This document shows, piece after piece, positions 7,544 through 16,340 of a stretch of DNA of 64,000 nucleotides. The notes below the pieces were generated by a model. That model was not told where the DNA came from, made no database searches, and saw only the letters and a list, made by a program, of their open reading frames with translations. The stretch comes from MGBC114844 sp910585855. Lineage in GTDB: Bacteria > Bacillota > Clostridia > Lachnospirales > Lachnospiraceae. The translations under genes and the position numbers were made by a program. The stretch covers positions 6,576-70,575 of the forward strand of contig CBFFYP010000013.1 of the NCBI GenBank assembly GCA_965646165.1. The letters are read 5' to 3'. How positions within the stretch are numbered: position 1 is the stretch's first letter; each line of letters begins with the position of its first letter.

Positions 7544-8830
7544 ATGGATTTTATGAATCAGGAGGAGAAACAGGAAATATTAGAACGGTTTCTCCAATAT
7601 GTAAAAGTGGATACCGAATCGATACCAGATCAAGAAGCAGTACCCAGCAGCGAGAAGCAAAAACAGTTAGGTCTGCTTTTAAAGACACAAATGGAAGAAA
7701 TGGGACTTTCCCATGTACGAATGTCGGATCATGGCTATGTGTATGGTGAAATTCCGTCTACTATGAAAAGGCGGTGTGCTGTGCCGGTTTTAGGATGGAT
7801 TGCTCATATGGATACTTCTCCTGCAGTAAGCGGAGCAGGGGTTCATCCTCAGATAATTTCTAATTATGACGGTTCGGATCTTCGGTTGGATCAAGAAAGG
7901 AACTATTGGCTTCGTATGGCAGAGTTTCCTTCTTTAAAGCGTTATATCGGACAGGATTTGGTTGTGACGGATGGGCATACTTTATTGGGTGCAGATGATA
8001 AGGCAGGGGTTGCGGAGATTATGACCATGGCATCTTATCTTATGAAACACCCGGAACTAGAGCATGGGGAAATTCGGATTGGTTTTACGCCGGATGAAGA
8101 AGTTGGGCGAGGAGCGGATTTTTTTGATGTAAAGGGATTTGGAGCGGATTTTGCCTATACAGTGGACGGCGGCGAATTGGGAGAGATTGAATATGAAAAT
8201 TTTAATGCTGCCAATGCAAAGGTTGTGATTCGTGGGAAGAGTATTCATCCGGGTTCTGCGAAAGGACAGATGAAAAATGCTGTTTTGATAGGGATGGAAT
8301 TTCATCAGATGCTGCCTGTTTTTGAAAATCCTGCCTATACGGAAGGATATGAAGGGTTTTATCATCTTCATGCAATGAAAGGAGATGTAGAAACGGCAGA
8401 ATTAGAATATATTATTCGGGATCATTCGATGGAACAGTTTCTTCAGAAAAAAGAGAGAATGGGAAAAATAGGCAATTATTTAAATGAAAAGTATGGGGCA
8501 GGGAGTGTAGAGGTATCCTGTGTGGATTCTTATTTTAATATGAAAGAGAAGATTTTGCCGCATATGCATTTGATTGAACATGCAGTACAGGCATTAAAGC
8601 GAATTGGAGTAGAGCCAAAGATTGTTCCAATTCGTGGAGGTACAGATGGGGCACGCCTTTCTTTTCAAGGGCTTCCTTGTCCGAATTTATGTACAGGTGG
8701 GCATAATTATCATGGAAGATATGAATATATTCCGGTGCAGTCAATGGAGCAATGCGTAGAGATGCTGCTTGGAATTGTTTTTTTATACGCCAATTCGATC
8801 GATACGATTTCTTCTGAAGAAGAAGGATAG
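7544..8830 (+). CDS. pepT: Peptidase T (M20 family aminotripeptidase)
   Basis: 428 residues from the ATG at 7544, which has GGAG 8 bases upstream and lies downstream of the promoter. Zinc-site motifs of M20 enzymes are present in order: IAHMDTSP, LLGADDKAGVAEI, PDEEVGRG, YTVDGGELGE and GGHNYHGRYE near the C-terminus. Peptidase T removes the N-terminal residue from tripeptides in the cytoplasm and supports peptide use. It is transcribed from its own strong promoter; the downstream radical SAM gene starts 30 bases after the stop and may be co-transcribed. Confidence 0.93.
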   Translation: MDFMNQEEKQEILERFLQYVKVDTESIPDQEAVPSSEKQKQLGLLLKTQMEEMGLSHVRMSDHGYVYGEIPSTMKRRCAVPVLGWIAHMDTSPAVSGAGVHPQIISNYDGSDLRLDQERNYWLRMAEFPSLKRYIGQDLVVTDGHTLLGADDKAGVAEIMTMASYLMKHPELEHGEIRIGFTPDEEVGRGADFFDVKGFGADFAYTVDGGELGEIEYENFNAANAKVVIRGKSIHPGSAKGQMKNAVLIGMEFHQMLPVFENPAYTEGYEGFYHLHAMKGDVETAELEYIIRDHSMEQFLQKKERMGKIGNYLNEKYGAGSVEVSCVDSYFNMKEKILPHMHLIEHAVQALKRIGVEPKIVPIRGGTDGARLSFQGLPCPNLCTGGHNYHGRYEYIPVQSMEQCVEMLLGIVFLYANSIDTISSEEEG

Positions 8831-8860
8831 AGAAAAAGGATTAGGCAGAAAGGAGGAAGC

Positions 8861-10729
8861 ATGAGGAAACTGGCATTATCAGATGAAATTTTATTAAGTA
8901 TCGAAAAACCTGCCCGCTATATTGGAAATGAAATCAATATGGTTGTAAAAGATCCAAAGATGGTACAGGTGCGGATTGCTTTGTGTTTTCCAGATGTATA
9001 TGAAATTGGGATGTCACATCTTGGGATACAGATTTTATATGATATGTTTAATAGACGGGAAGATATTTACTGTGAAAGGGTCTATTCTCCTTGGATTGAT
9101 TTGGATGCTGTTATGCGCAGGGAAGGAATTCCTCTATTTGCTTTAGAATCGCAGGAGGCAATTTCAAAGTTTGATTTTATCGGGATTACGCTCCAGTATG
9201 AGATGTGTTATACCAATGTTTTACAGATTTTAGATTTAGGAGGGATTCCTCTTCTTGCAAAAGATCGCACCGAGCAGCATCCGATTGTGATAGGAGGAGG
9301 TCCTTGTGCTTATAATCCTGAACCGCTGGCGGATTTTTTTGATTTATTTTATATCGGAGAGGGAGAAACCGTTTATTTTCAGCTTATGGATGCCTATAAA
9401 GAAAATAAGAGGCAGGGCGGAACTCGACTGAATTTTTTAGAGCGGGCAGCAAAGATTCCGGGGATTTATGTACCCGCTTTTTATGAAATAACATATCACG
9501 AGGATAAAACGATTGCTGAGCGAAAGGCGATTCATCCTTGTGCTCCTGAAACAATTCGAAAAGAAGTGGTTTTGGATTTAAGTAAAACCTATTATCCAGA
9601 GAAACCATTAGTTCCTTTTTTGAAGGCTACACAGGATCGGGTTGTGTTAGAAATTCAGCGTGGCTGTATTCGTGGCTGCCGTTTTTGTCAGGCGGGAGCG
9701 GTTTATCGCCCTGTGCGAGAGAGAGATGTGGAATTTCTAAAAGAAATTGCCTGTAAAATGATGGAACATACAGGGCAGGAAGAAATCTCTTTAGCTTCTT
9801 TAAGTTCGAGTGACTATTCCCATTTAAAAGAATTGGTTTCGTTTTTGATAGAGAAATTTCAGGGGCAGGGAGTGAATCTTTCGCTTCCTTCTCTTAGAAT
9901 CGATGCTTTTTCTTTAGATGTGATGAGTAAGATACAGGATGTCAGAAAGTCCAGTTTAACTTTTGCGCCGGAAGCAGGATCACAGCGGCTTCGAAATGTC
10001 ATCAATAAAGGGCTGACAGAAGAAATGATTTTAAACGGGGCAGCAGAAGCATTTCGAGGCGGATGGAATCGGGTAAAACTGTATTTTATGCTAGGGCTTC
10101 CTACAGAAACAACAGAAGATATAGAAGCAATCGCTATATTGGCAGATCAAATTGCCCGTGTCTATTATGCAGAAATTCCAAAAGAACAGCGGCAGGGAAA
10201 AGTACAGATTACAGTAAGCACTTCTTTTTTTGTACCAAAGCCATTTACCCCGTTTCAATGGGCTTCTATTTGTACCAAAGAGGAGTTTTTATCCAAAGCA
10301 CAGATTGTTCATACAAAAATACGGGAAATGCTTAATAAAAAAAGTCTTACTTATCATTGGCATGAGACAGATGTATCGGTTTTAGAGGGGATTTTGGCAC
10401 GAGGGGACAGACGAATCGGTACAGCAATTTTGCGTGCTTATCAAAAGGGATGTCTTTATGATGCCTGGACGGAACGGTTTGATGCAGATAAGTGGATGGA
10501 GGCATTTGAAGAAACCGAAATCGATCTTGCATTTTATACAACAAGAGAGCGTGCATTGGATGAAATTCTTCCTTGGGACTTTATTGATGCAGGTGTAACA
10601 AAGGAGTTTTTGATCAGGGAATGGAAACGTGCGAAAGAGGAAATCGTTACACCAAACTGCAGAGCAGCCTGTTCTGGATGTGGAGCAAAGGTGTTTGGAG
10701 GAGGAGTTTGCTATGAAAATAAGAATTAA
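8861..10729 (+). CDS. B12-binding-type radical SAM protein, TIGR03960 family
   Basis: 622 residues. The N-terminal part resembles a cobalamin-binding fold (CFPDVYEIGMSHLGIQILYD). The radical SAM CxxxCxxC cluster is in QRGCIRGCRFCQAG near residue 270, and the C-terminal tail has a second cysteine group, CRAACSGCGAKVFGGGVC. The family always travels with a DUF2344 protein, as here, and both are fused in some genomes. The reaction is not established; a role in tRNA or ribosome modification is a guess from the neighbouring RNase G and ribosomal genes. Confidence 0.88.
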   Translation: MRKLALSDEILLSIEKPARYIGNEINMVVKDPKMVQVRIALCFPDVYEIGMSHLGIQILYDMFNRREDIYCERVYSPWIDLDAVMRREGIPLFALESQEAISKFDFIGITLQYEMCYTNVLQILDLGGIPLLAKDRTEQHPIVIGGGPCAYNPEPLADFFDLFYIGEGETVYFQLMDAYKENKRQGGTRLNFLERAAKIPGIYVPAFYEITYHEDKTIAERKAIHPCAPETIRKEVVLDLSKTYYPEKPLVPFLKATQDRVVLEIQRGCIRGCRFCQAGAVYRPVRERDVEFLKEIACKMMEHTGQEEISLASLSSSDYSHLKELVSFLIEKFQGQGVNLSLPSLRIDAFSLDVMSKIQDVRKSSLTFAPEAGSQRLRNVINKGLTEEMILNGAAEAFRGGWNRVKLYFMLGLPTETTEDIEAIAILADQIARVYYAEIPKEQRQGKVQITVSTSFFVPKPFTPFQWASICTKEEFLSKAQIVHTKIREMLNKKSLTYHWHETDVSVLEGILARGDRRIGTAILRAYQKGCLYDAWTERFDADKWMEAFEETEIDLAFYTTRERALDEILPWDFIDAGVTKEFLIREWKRAKEEIVTPNCRAACSGCGAKVFGGGVCYENKN

Positions 10730-11417
10730 ATTTGCCAAACGTGGCGTTATGAAGTTTGTCGGGCATTTGGATTTGATGCGCTATTTTCAAAAAGCTATTC
10801 GGCGTGCCGGAGTACAGGTGATTTACACCGAAGGGTTTTCTCCTCATCAAAAGATGTCATTTGCTGCACCGCTTGGGGTAGGGCTTACCAGTGAAGGAGA
10901 ATATCTAGATATTGAAGTATCAGAGAGTGGTTCTTCAAAAGAGATGGTAGAAGCACTTAATCGAGTGATGGCAGACGGAATGGAAGTCATCAGTTGGAGG
11001 CTTTTGCCGGATCAGGCGAAAAATGCAATGGCTCTGGTAGCGGCAGCAGATTATCGGCTGACTTTCCGGGAAGGCTATCAGCCAACGGATATTTCGGCAT
11101 TTTATCAAGGGTTTTTACAGTTTATGGATTCGGACTCTATTTGTATTGTAAAAAAAACAAAAAAAGGAGAAAGAGAACTGGATTTAAAACCGTTGATTTA
11201 TCAGGCAGCAGCGGAAGAAAACAATGGTATTTTTCTGTGCCTTCAAACCGGCAGCAGTGACAATATCAAACCGGAACTGGTGCTTTGCAGTTATTATCAA
11301 AAAGTATTGCAGACAGAAATGCCGATGTTTGCATTTCAGGTACAGCGTATGGAACTTTATACTAAGAAAGAGGAGCAATTTATTCCGTTAGAAGCGTTAG
11401 GTGATGAAATTGATTAG
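10713..11417 (+). CDS. DUF2344/TIGR03936 family partner of the radical SAM protein
   Basis: 234 residues beginning MKIRIKFAKRGVMKFVGHLD, the recognisable start of TIGR03936. The ATG at 10713 has GGAGGAGGAG upstream and lies inside the 3' end of the radical SAM gene (17-base overlap), pointing to translational coupling. The conserved segments YFQKAIRRAGV and GFSPHQKMSFAAPLGVGLTSEGEY follow. No function is proven for the family. The next gene, RNase G, starts within its last codons. Confidence 0.88.
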   Translation: MKIRIKFAKRGVMKFVGHLDLMRYFQKAIRRAGVQVIYTEGFSPHQKMSFAAPLGVGLTSEGEYLDIEVSESGSSKEMVEALNRVMADGMEVISWRLLPDQAKNAMALVAAADYRLTFREGYQPTDISAFYQGFLQFMDSDSICIVKKTKKGERELDLKPLIYQAAAEENNGIFLCLQTGSSDNIKPELVLCSYYQKVLQTEMPMFAFQVQRMELYTKKEEQFIPLEALGDEID

Positions 11418-12624
11418 AAAACTGCTGATTACCAAGTATCAAAACCGACCTTTTACTGCAGTAGAAGAGGATGGGAAAATTGTTGCATTTTCTGTTTCAG
11501 AGGAAGAAGAAAGTATTTTGGGAAATATTTATGTTGCCAGAGTACAAAATATTGTAAAAAATATTCAAGCTGCCTTTTTAACCTTTGCAGATGGGAAGAC
11601 AGGCTACTATTCATTAGAGGAGAATAAAAATCCGATATTTACAAATCCAAAACAGACTGATACAATTTGTATTGGGGATTGTCTGATTGTACAGGTAGAA
11701 CGAGAACATGTAAAAACAAAGCCGCCTACTATGACTTCTCATATTAATCTGACCGGAAAATATGTGGTTCTTACAGTGGGAAATTCGCATTTTGGCATTT
11801 CTTCTAAGATAATGGATACCGACTGGAAAAATCAGTGCAGAGCATATTTTCAAAAATATTGCAGTCAAACGTATGGATTTATTCTTCGCACCAATGCTTA
11901 TAGTGTCAATTTAGAAATAATTGAAAAAGAATTGCAGATTTTAGTTGCGTCTTATCAAAAAATATGCGATGATGGTATACATCGGATAGGATGCAGTTGT
12001 CTTTATCAAAATCCGCCGGATTTTATCAATCAGGTAAAAAATATCTGGCAGGACGGATTAAAAGCGATTGTAACGGATCAGAAAGAGTATTACGATTTGC
12101 TTTTTCACTATCTGTCAGAAGAACAGGCAGAGGATATAGGAAAACTTTTCTTTTATCAGGATACGTGGCCGCTTTTTAAATGTTATAATATTGAACGGCA
12201 GTTAGAACGTGCGCTTTCTGAGCGGGTTTGGTTAGACTGCGGTGCTTATCTTATCATTCAGCCGACAGAAGCTCTGACGGTTGTCGATGTCAATACCGGA
12301 AAATATATTGGAAAGCGAAATACAGCCGATACTTTTTTGAAAATTAACTTAGAAGCAGCAAAAGAACTTGTAGTACAGCTTCGGCTGCGGAATTTATCAG
12401 GAATTATTTTGGTAGATTTTATCAATATGGAAGATACGCAAAATCGGATATTGTTAGCAGAATTGGAGAAGCTGATACAAAGAGATGCAGTAAAAACCGT
12501 ACTGCATGGAATGACGGCACTTGGGCTGGTGGAAATAACAAGAAAAAAAATCAGAAAACCTTTACATGAACAATTACAGAAGAGTTGTGCGGTCTGCCAC
12601 GGAACAGGAAGAGTCAAAATTTAG
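11404..12624 (+). CDS. rng: Ribonuclease E/G family endoribonuclease
   Basis: 406 residues. An S1-like domain occupies about residues 35-120 (ILGNIYVARVQNIVKNIQAAF), followed by the RNase E/G catalytic core. The acidic metal-binding motif VVDVNTGKYIGKRN and the second aspartate in IILVDFINM are present, and the C-terminal CAVCHGTGRV matches the zinc-link cysteines. It lacks the long C-terminal scaffold of E. coli RNase E, so it is RNase G-like. It overlaps the preceding gene by 14 bases. I took the ATG at 11404; a GTG directly before it is an alternative. Confidence 0.9.
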   Translation: MKLIRKLLITKYQNRPFTAVEEDGKIVAFSVSEEEESILGNIYVARVQNIVKNIQAAFLTFADGKTGYYSLEENKNPIFTNPKQTDTICIGDCLIVQVEREHVKTKPPTMTSHINLTGKYVVLTVGNSHFGISSKIMDTDWKNQCRAYFQKYCSQTYGFILRTNAYSVNLEIIEKELQILVASYQKICDDGIHRIGCSCLYQNPPDFINQVKNIWQDGLKAIVTDQKEYYDLLFHYLSEEQAEDIGKLFFYQDTWPLFKCYNIERQLERALSERVWLDCGAYLIIQPTEALTVVDVNTGKYIGKRNTADTFLKINLEAAKELVVQLRLRNLSGIILVDFINMEDTQNRILLAELEKLIQRDAVKTVLHGMTALGLVEITRKKIRKPLHEQLQKSCAVCHGTGRVKI

Positions 12625-12661
12625 TACAAATAATGAAAATCAAATATGGAGGAGATACAAA

Positions 12662-13174
12662 ATGGCAAAAAGAAAAATATTATTAGATCAGGATTTAAAT
12701 AACTTTGATTTGATTGTCGCTTTAAAGACTATGCAGGGGCGTCCTTCCCCTCAGTCACAGGGAGATTTTATCAATCATATGATTCATTCTCGTTTTTTGA
12801 CACCGGCAGTATTAGATCCGGAACCGGAATTAGATGAAAAAGGCGAACCTGTACTGACACCGGGAACAAAGATTTTGTTTCGGGCTGTTTCAAATGCAGA
12901 GAAGAAGGCTTTTTTAATTGCTTTTACTGATGCAAAGGAAGCGGAAAAGAACAAAGTAGAAAAGGAAGGTGAAGTGACACATACGGTAGTAACCACATAT
13001 CTGGATTTTTGCAATGTGATTTTAAATGAACATTCTCCGTATTCAGGGTTTGTAATCAATCCTTTTTCCGAAAATGTAATTGTTACCCGAGAGATTATGC
13101 AGGATATTAATCGAAATATCAAAGTTCGTCAAATGCCGGTCAACAATGGAAAGAAAAACAATCCCGGAGAATAA
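12662..13174 (+). CDS. SseB-family protein
   Basis: 170 residues from the ATG at 12662 with GGAGG upstream. The middle segment FLTPAVLDPEPELDEKGEPV and ILFRAVSNAEKKAFLIAFTD match the SseB N-terminal domain, and ILNEHSPYSGFVINPFSENV the usual end of that domain. Its role in clostridia is unknown. It lies 37 bases after RNase G and may share its transcript. Confidence 0.75.
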   Translation: MAKRKILLDQDLNNFDLIVALKTMQGRPSPQSQGDFINHMIHSRFLTPAVLDPEPELDEKGEPVLTPGTKILFRAVSNAEKKAFLIAFTDAKEAEKNKVEKEGEVTHTVVTTYLDFCNVILNEHSPYSGFVINPFSENVIVTREIMQDINRNIKVRQMPVNNGKKNNPGE

Positions 13175-13256
13175 AAGAAGTTGAAAAGCAAATCTTTCTA
13201 TGCTATGATAAATAAGATATATTACAATAAAAATAAATAAAGGAGGGTATTCTATT

Positions 13257-14057
13257 ATGGGTTTTTTAACAGGAAAAACTGCGATTGTAACAGGAGCAGG
13301 ACGTGCTGTTTTAAGTGACGGTCGCTGCGGATCGATCGGTTACGGAATTGCAACTGCTTATGCAAAAGAGGGGGCAAATCTGGTAATTACCGGACGAAAT
13401 GTAAAGAAACTAGAAGATGCAAAAGAAGAATTAGAACGGCTTTATGGGATTCAGGTTCTGACAGTGGCAGCAGATGTCAATGCTGGAGCAGATAATCAGG
13501 CTGTTGTAGAGGAAGTGGTTCGTCAGACAATGGAAAAGTTTGGACGGATTGATGTGCTGATTAATAATGCACAGGCTTCTGCTTCTGGAGTGCCTTTGGC
13601 GGATCATACAACAGAGCAGTTTGATTTGGCAGTTTATTCCGGGCTTTATGCTACATTTTATTATATGAAGGCTTGCTATCCACATTTGGTGGAAACAAAG
13701 GGAACGGTTATTAATTTTGCTTCTGGTGCAGGACTGTTTGGAAATTATGGACAGTGTGCCTATGCGGCTGCAAAAGAAGGGATTCGTGGTTTGACTCGTG
13801 TGGCTGCTACAGAATGGGCAAAAGAGGGAGTCAATGTCAATATTATTTGTCCGTTGGCTTGGACAGCACAGTTAGAAAACTTTGAAAAAGCATATCCAGA
13901 TGCATTTAAAGCAAATGTAAAGATGCCTCCTGCTGGTCATTATGGAGATTCGGAAAATGAAATCGGACGAGTTTGTGTACAGCTTGCTTCTCCTGATTTT
14001 AAATATATGACAGGAGAAACGATTACTTTGGAGGGTGGAATGGGACTTCGGCCTTAA
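13257..14057 (+). CDS. Short-chain dehydrogenase/reductase
   Basis: 266 residues with a Rossmann fold. The nucleotide-binding motif is interrupted: VTGAGRAV is followed by about eight extra residues (LSDGRCGS) before IGYGIA. The NNAQ motif, a serine in NFASGAG and the catalytic YAAAK are present, so a working oxidoreductase is likely. The glycine-rich end GETITLEGGMGLRP is typical of the family. The substrate is not readable. It has its own ribosome site (AAGGAGGG) and is followed by a family A element. Confidence 0.85.
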   Translation: MGFLTGKTAIVTGAGRAVLSDGRCGSIGYGIATAYAKEGANLVITGRNVKKLEDAKEELERLYGIQVLTVAADVNAGADNQAVVEEVVRQTMEKFGRIDVLINNAQASASGVPLADHTTEQFDLAVYSGLYATFYYMKACYPHLVETKGTVINFASGAGLFGNYGQCAYAAAKEGIRGLTRVAATEWAKEGVNVNIICPLAWTAQLENFEKAYPDAFKANVKMPPAGHYGDSENEIGRVCVQLASPDFKYMTGETITLEGGMGLRP

Positions 14058-14071
14058 TATTTTGAATGGGG

Positions 14072-14325
14072 AGGGGGACGCCAGATGTGGAAACTATGGA
14101 CAGACTGCTGTTCCGGTTTCCAAAAAGCAAGAAGTTCTAAGGCTTCTGTATCTGCGTATACCCAACCAGACAGACCGGGGCGCAATTCGCCCGTATTGTT
14201 GCTAGTCCTGCATAGAAGCAGGGCTGGCAAAAAATCTTAGGTTTGAACAGAAGCCTAAGAACTTCTAACTTTTTTCCAAAGTCACTGCAGTATGCCCATA
14301 GTTTCCACATCTGGCTGATTCTTCC
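14072..14325 (+). repeat. Family A cruciform element, internally shortened copy
   Basis: Arms 14081-14108 and 14287-14314 are complementary over 26 of 28 positions. The copy-specific core of the stem is TGTGGAAACTATGG. The left side carries GGGGGACGCCAGA and the conserved ACAGACCGGGGCGCAATTCG. The conserved inner right part (GGGCTAAACACG) is deleted, joining GCCCGTATTGTTGCTAG to the CTGCATAGAAGCAG hairpin. Confidence 0.8.
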
Positions 14326-14457
14326 AACCGAAACTTTTCTATAATTTCTATATCAATATTATAATGTATTTTCTATTCCATTTTATTCTATATTTTTATT
14401 CTCATAATATTATGGCATTGTTTAATTAAAAAATATGATTTAGAGGTGAAATAACAT

Positions 14458-14712
14458 ATGTATAAATATGAAATTGTTATGTATTGGTCAGGGGAAGATC
14501 AGTGTTATGTAACAGAAGTACCGGAACTTCCGGGTTGTATGTCAGATGGAGAAACACCAGTGGAAGCGATTCAAAATACGCAGGAAATAATTAAAGTTTG
14601 GATTGAAACAGCTATAGCAGATGGAGATCCAATTCCAGAACCGAAAAAAAGAAAAGAGATTAGCTTAGAACCTAACAAAGAAACGATTGCTGCCATGTTG
14701 GAAGCAGAATGA
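14458..14712 (+). CDS. HicB-like antitoxin-type protein
   Basis: 84 residues, start with AGGTG ribosome site. EDQCYVTEVPELPGCMSDGE and TPVEAIQNTQEIIKVWIETA are the hallmark of the HicB partial RNase H-fold domain. No HicA toxin gene is adjacent; instead remnants of another toxin-antitoxin pair follow. It may be a solitary HicB-like protein or an orphan antitoxin. Confidence 0.8.
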   Translation: MYKYEIVMYWSGEDQCYVTEVPELPGCMSDGETPVEAIQNTQEIIKVWIETAIADGDPIPEPKKRKEISLEPNKETIAAMLEAE

Positions 14713-14715
14713 ATT

Positions 14716-14781
14716 ATGTATGATCTCAGTATGAAGTATTATTCTGATGTGGAAGAAGCACTTCAGGAGTTAAAACGATGA
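14716..14781 (+). pseudogene. C-terminal remnant of an antitoxin gene
   Basis: A 21-codon frame, MYDLSMKYYSDVEEALQELKR, overlaps the start of the truncated YafQ gene by ATGA. This is the position and overlap of an antitoxin end, and the preceding part is missing. It may just be untranslated relic DNA. Confidence 0.35.
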
Positions 14782-14891
14782 ACGATGAAATTGTTTGGAC
14801 AACACAATTTAAAAAAGACTATAAGCTAGCACTGAAGCGGCAGTTGAATATTGATTTGCTAGATTTTTTACAGGATAAACTTACAAAGTAA
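14778..14891 (+). pseudogene. YafQ-type toxin truncated by a repeat
   Basis: The frame starts MNDEIVWTTQFKKDYKLALK, a clear YafQ N-terminus, and runs on as RQLNIDLLDFL. It then enters the repeated sequence AGGATAAACTTAC and stops at codon 38, where about 90 residues are expected. The catalytic half is absent. This is the second broken YafQ gene in the window. Confidence 0.65.
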
Positions 14892-15017
14892 AATTTTTAT
14901 AAAATTGCCCATTTTCGTGATAGTTTTGAATTGATTTAATCGCATACCAATCCACGATTTCATATTTTTGTAAGTTTATCCTTTTTCTGTTTTTTATTCG
15001 ATTTTGGGAGATCGGAT

Positions 15018-15092
15018 GCTGCCGGAAAGGGTTGGTTTTCACCGGACGCCAGAAACGGTTTGTTCCTCTCGCTGTTGGTTGAATAGCAGCAG
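15018..15092 (+). repeat. Family B element footprint, centre deleted
   Basis: The ends GCCGGAAAGGGTTGG, TTTTCACCGGACGC and CTCGCTGTTGGTTGAATAG match the outer ends of the complete copy at 22.85-23.2 kb. The roughly 290 bases in between, including most of both arms, are gone. Confidence 0.6.
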
Positions 15093-15159
15093 AAATTATA
15101 TTTTATTACAGAACAAGTTTTCAGCAAAGTTTAGATAATATTCTTTTTTTTGTTCTGGG

Positions 15160-15515
15160 GTCAAGAAACAGCCAGATTTGAAAACAGTGGGCAGCCTGCA
15201 GTGACTTTGGAAAAAAGTTAGAAGTTCTTGGACTTCTGCTTGAAAACCTAAGATTTTTTTCACATCCTGCTTCCATGCAGGGTGTGAAAAAAAAGGGGCG
15301 TGTTTAGCCCGGATGATAGAAAAGAGGCTGTCTTATGGCAGGTAAAATCCTTCCTTACACCCGTTTCATTTGGGCTGAAATGAGGGCGAATTGCGCCCCG
15401 GTCTGTCCGGTTGGATGCATAGAACGGCAGAAGTCTTAGAACTTCTTGCTTTTTGGAAACCGGAACAGCAGGCTGCCCACTGTTTTCGAATCTGGCGTCC
15501 TCTAGCGTCCTTCCT
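15160..15515 (-). repeat. Family A cruciform element, complete copy
   Basis: Arms 15172-15199 and 15468-15495 pair over 27 of 28 positions; in element orientation the copy-specific stem core is TTCGAAAACAGTGG. The conserved inner motifs, read on the minus strand, are GGGGCGCAATTCGCCC, GGGCTAAACACGCCCC and the hairpin with loop TGCATGGAAGCA. The hairpin flanks here are TTCACA/TGTGAA instead of TTGCATA/TATGCAA, a paired change. Confidence 0.85.
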
Positions 15516-15571
15516 CTATTATTAGACTTCTTGAAGTTTATAAGTTTATCCTGATTTTTTATGGAAATTGG

Positions 15572-15600
15572 TTGACAAATGGGGGTTGGAATGGTAACAT
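15572..15600 (+). promoter_or_regulatory. Promoter of the rplU operon
   Basis: TTGACA (15572-15577), 17 bases, TAACAT (15595-15600). It directly follows the composite repeat. Confidence 0.7.
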
Positions 15601-15604
15601 ATAG

Positions 15605-15690
15605 AAGTATGCCGCACAACTAGGTAAAAAGCACGAATTTTATTTTATAAAAACCGTCACCAACGTTGGCGAGTAATGATAATAGGAGGT
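15605..15690 (+). ncRNA. Probable L21 ribosomal-protein leader
   Basis: The 5' UTR of rplU contains GCCGCACAACTAGG and, further on, ACCGTCACCAACGTTGG then CGAGTAAT before AGGAGGTG. This arrangement resembles the L21 leader described upstream of rplU in Firmicutes, thought to bind L21 for feedback control. The match is from memory of the motif. Confidence 0.55.
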
Positions 15691-15695
15691 GTCTT

Positions 15696-16004
15696 ATGTA
15701 CGCAATTATTGCAACAGGTGGTAAGCAGTATAAAGTGTCTGAAGGCGATATCATTCGAGTAGAAAAACTTGGCGTAGAAGCCGGGAATACAGTTACTTTT
15801 GATCAAGTATTGGCAGTGAATAATGGTTCTTTGGTTGTTGGAAATCCTACTGTAGCAAATGCTACTGTATCTGCTAGTGTAGTAAAGGAAGGCAGAGCAA
15901 AGAAGATTATTGTATACAAATACAAGAGAAAGACGGGATATCATAAGAAAAATGGACATAGACAGTCTTACACAGAAGTAAAGATTGATAAGATTAATGC
16001 TTAA
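15696..16004 (+). CDS. rplU: 50S ribosomal protein L21
   Basis: 102 residues; the ATG at 15696 follows AGGAGGTG. MYAIIATGGKQYKVSEGD is the canonical L21 N-terminus and YKYKRKTGYHKKNGHRQ the conserved C-terminal rRNA-binding segment. It is the first gene of the classic L21-Prp-L27 operon, with prp beginning 3 bases after its stop. Confidence 0.97.
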   Translation: MYAIIATGGKQYKVSEGDIIRVEKLGVEAGNTVTFDQVLAVNNGSLVVGNPTVANATVSASVVKEGRAKKIIVYKYKRKTGYHKKNGHRQSYTEVKIDKINA

Positions 16005-16007
16005 GTT

Positions 16008-16340
16008 ATGATTCAAGTAATTTTTTATAAAGATTCGGACGATTGTTATACCGGGTTTCGATTAAAGGGACATGCAGGTTTTGATATATTTGGAAAAGAT
16101 ATTGTCTGTGCAGGAGTTTCTGCATTAGCAATCAATACGGTAAATTCGATTGAAAAGCTGACCCAAGATCGTTTTACTTATCAGGTAGATCAGAAAATGG
16201 GACTGCTTGAACTGCGGTTTCTTTCGAAAATCAGTAAAGAGGCGACTTTATTATTAGATTCTCTTTGGCTTGGTTTAAATGGAATCAAAGAAGAGAATAT
16301 CGGATATCTATCAGTGAAGACAAGGAGGTGGAAACCATGA
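16008..16340 (+). CDS. prp: Ribosomal-processing cysteine protease Prp
   Basis: 110 residues between rplU and rpmA. The catalytic histidine and cysteine are in LKGHAGFDIFGKDIVCAGVS, the spacing known for Prp of Staphylococcus aureus. Prp cleaves the N-terminal extension of L27 before assembly. The L27 encoded next has exactly that extension, so the pair is consistent. The stop codon overlaps the rpmA start (ATGA). Confidence 0.9.
   Translation: MIQVIFYKDSDDCYTGFRLKGHAGFDIFGKDIVCAGVSALAINTVNSIEKLTQDRFTYQVDQKMGLLELRFLSKISKEATLLLDSLWLGLNGIKEENIGYLSVKTRRWKP

Larger units (their letters stand above)
14869..15590. repeat. Composite repeat locus 1 (duplicated at 22.7-23.7 kb)
   Basis: The block opens with AGGATAAACTTACAAAG (paired with TTGTAAGTTTATCCT at 14969-14983) and ends near ATAAGTTTATCCTG at 15539. 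It contains a family B footprint and a complete family A element in inverted orientation. The same order, with the same joining sequences (AATTTTTATAAAAT, AATATTCTTTTTTT), appears at 22.74-23.75 kb. Apart from these repeats the 800-base gap holds only the rplU promoter and leader at its end. Confidence 0.65.

Noticed and set aside
15260..15619. Long reading frames inside the repeat elements (also 22840-23118, 23384-23656, 48219-48645), encoding similar peptides such as SNRTDRGAIRPPFS
   Set aside because: They repeat because the element sequence is conserved; they lack ribosome sites, read through stems and differ in frame between copies. Structure, not protein, is conserved.
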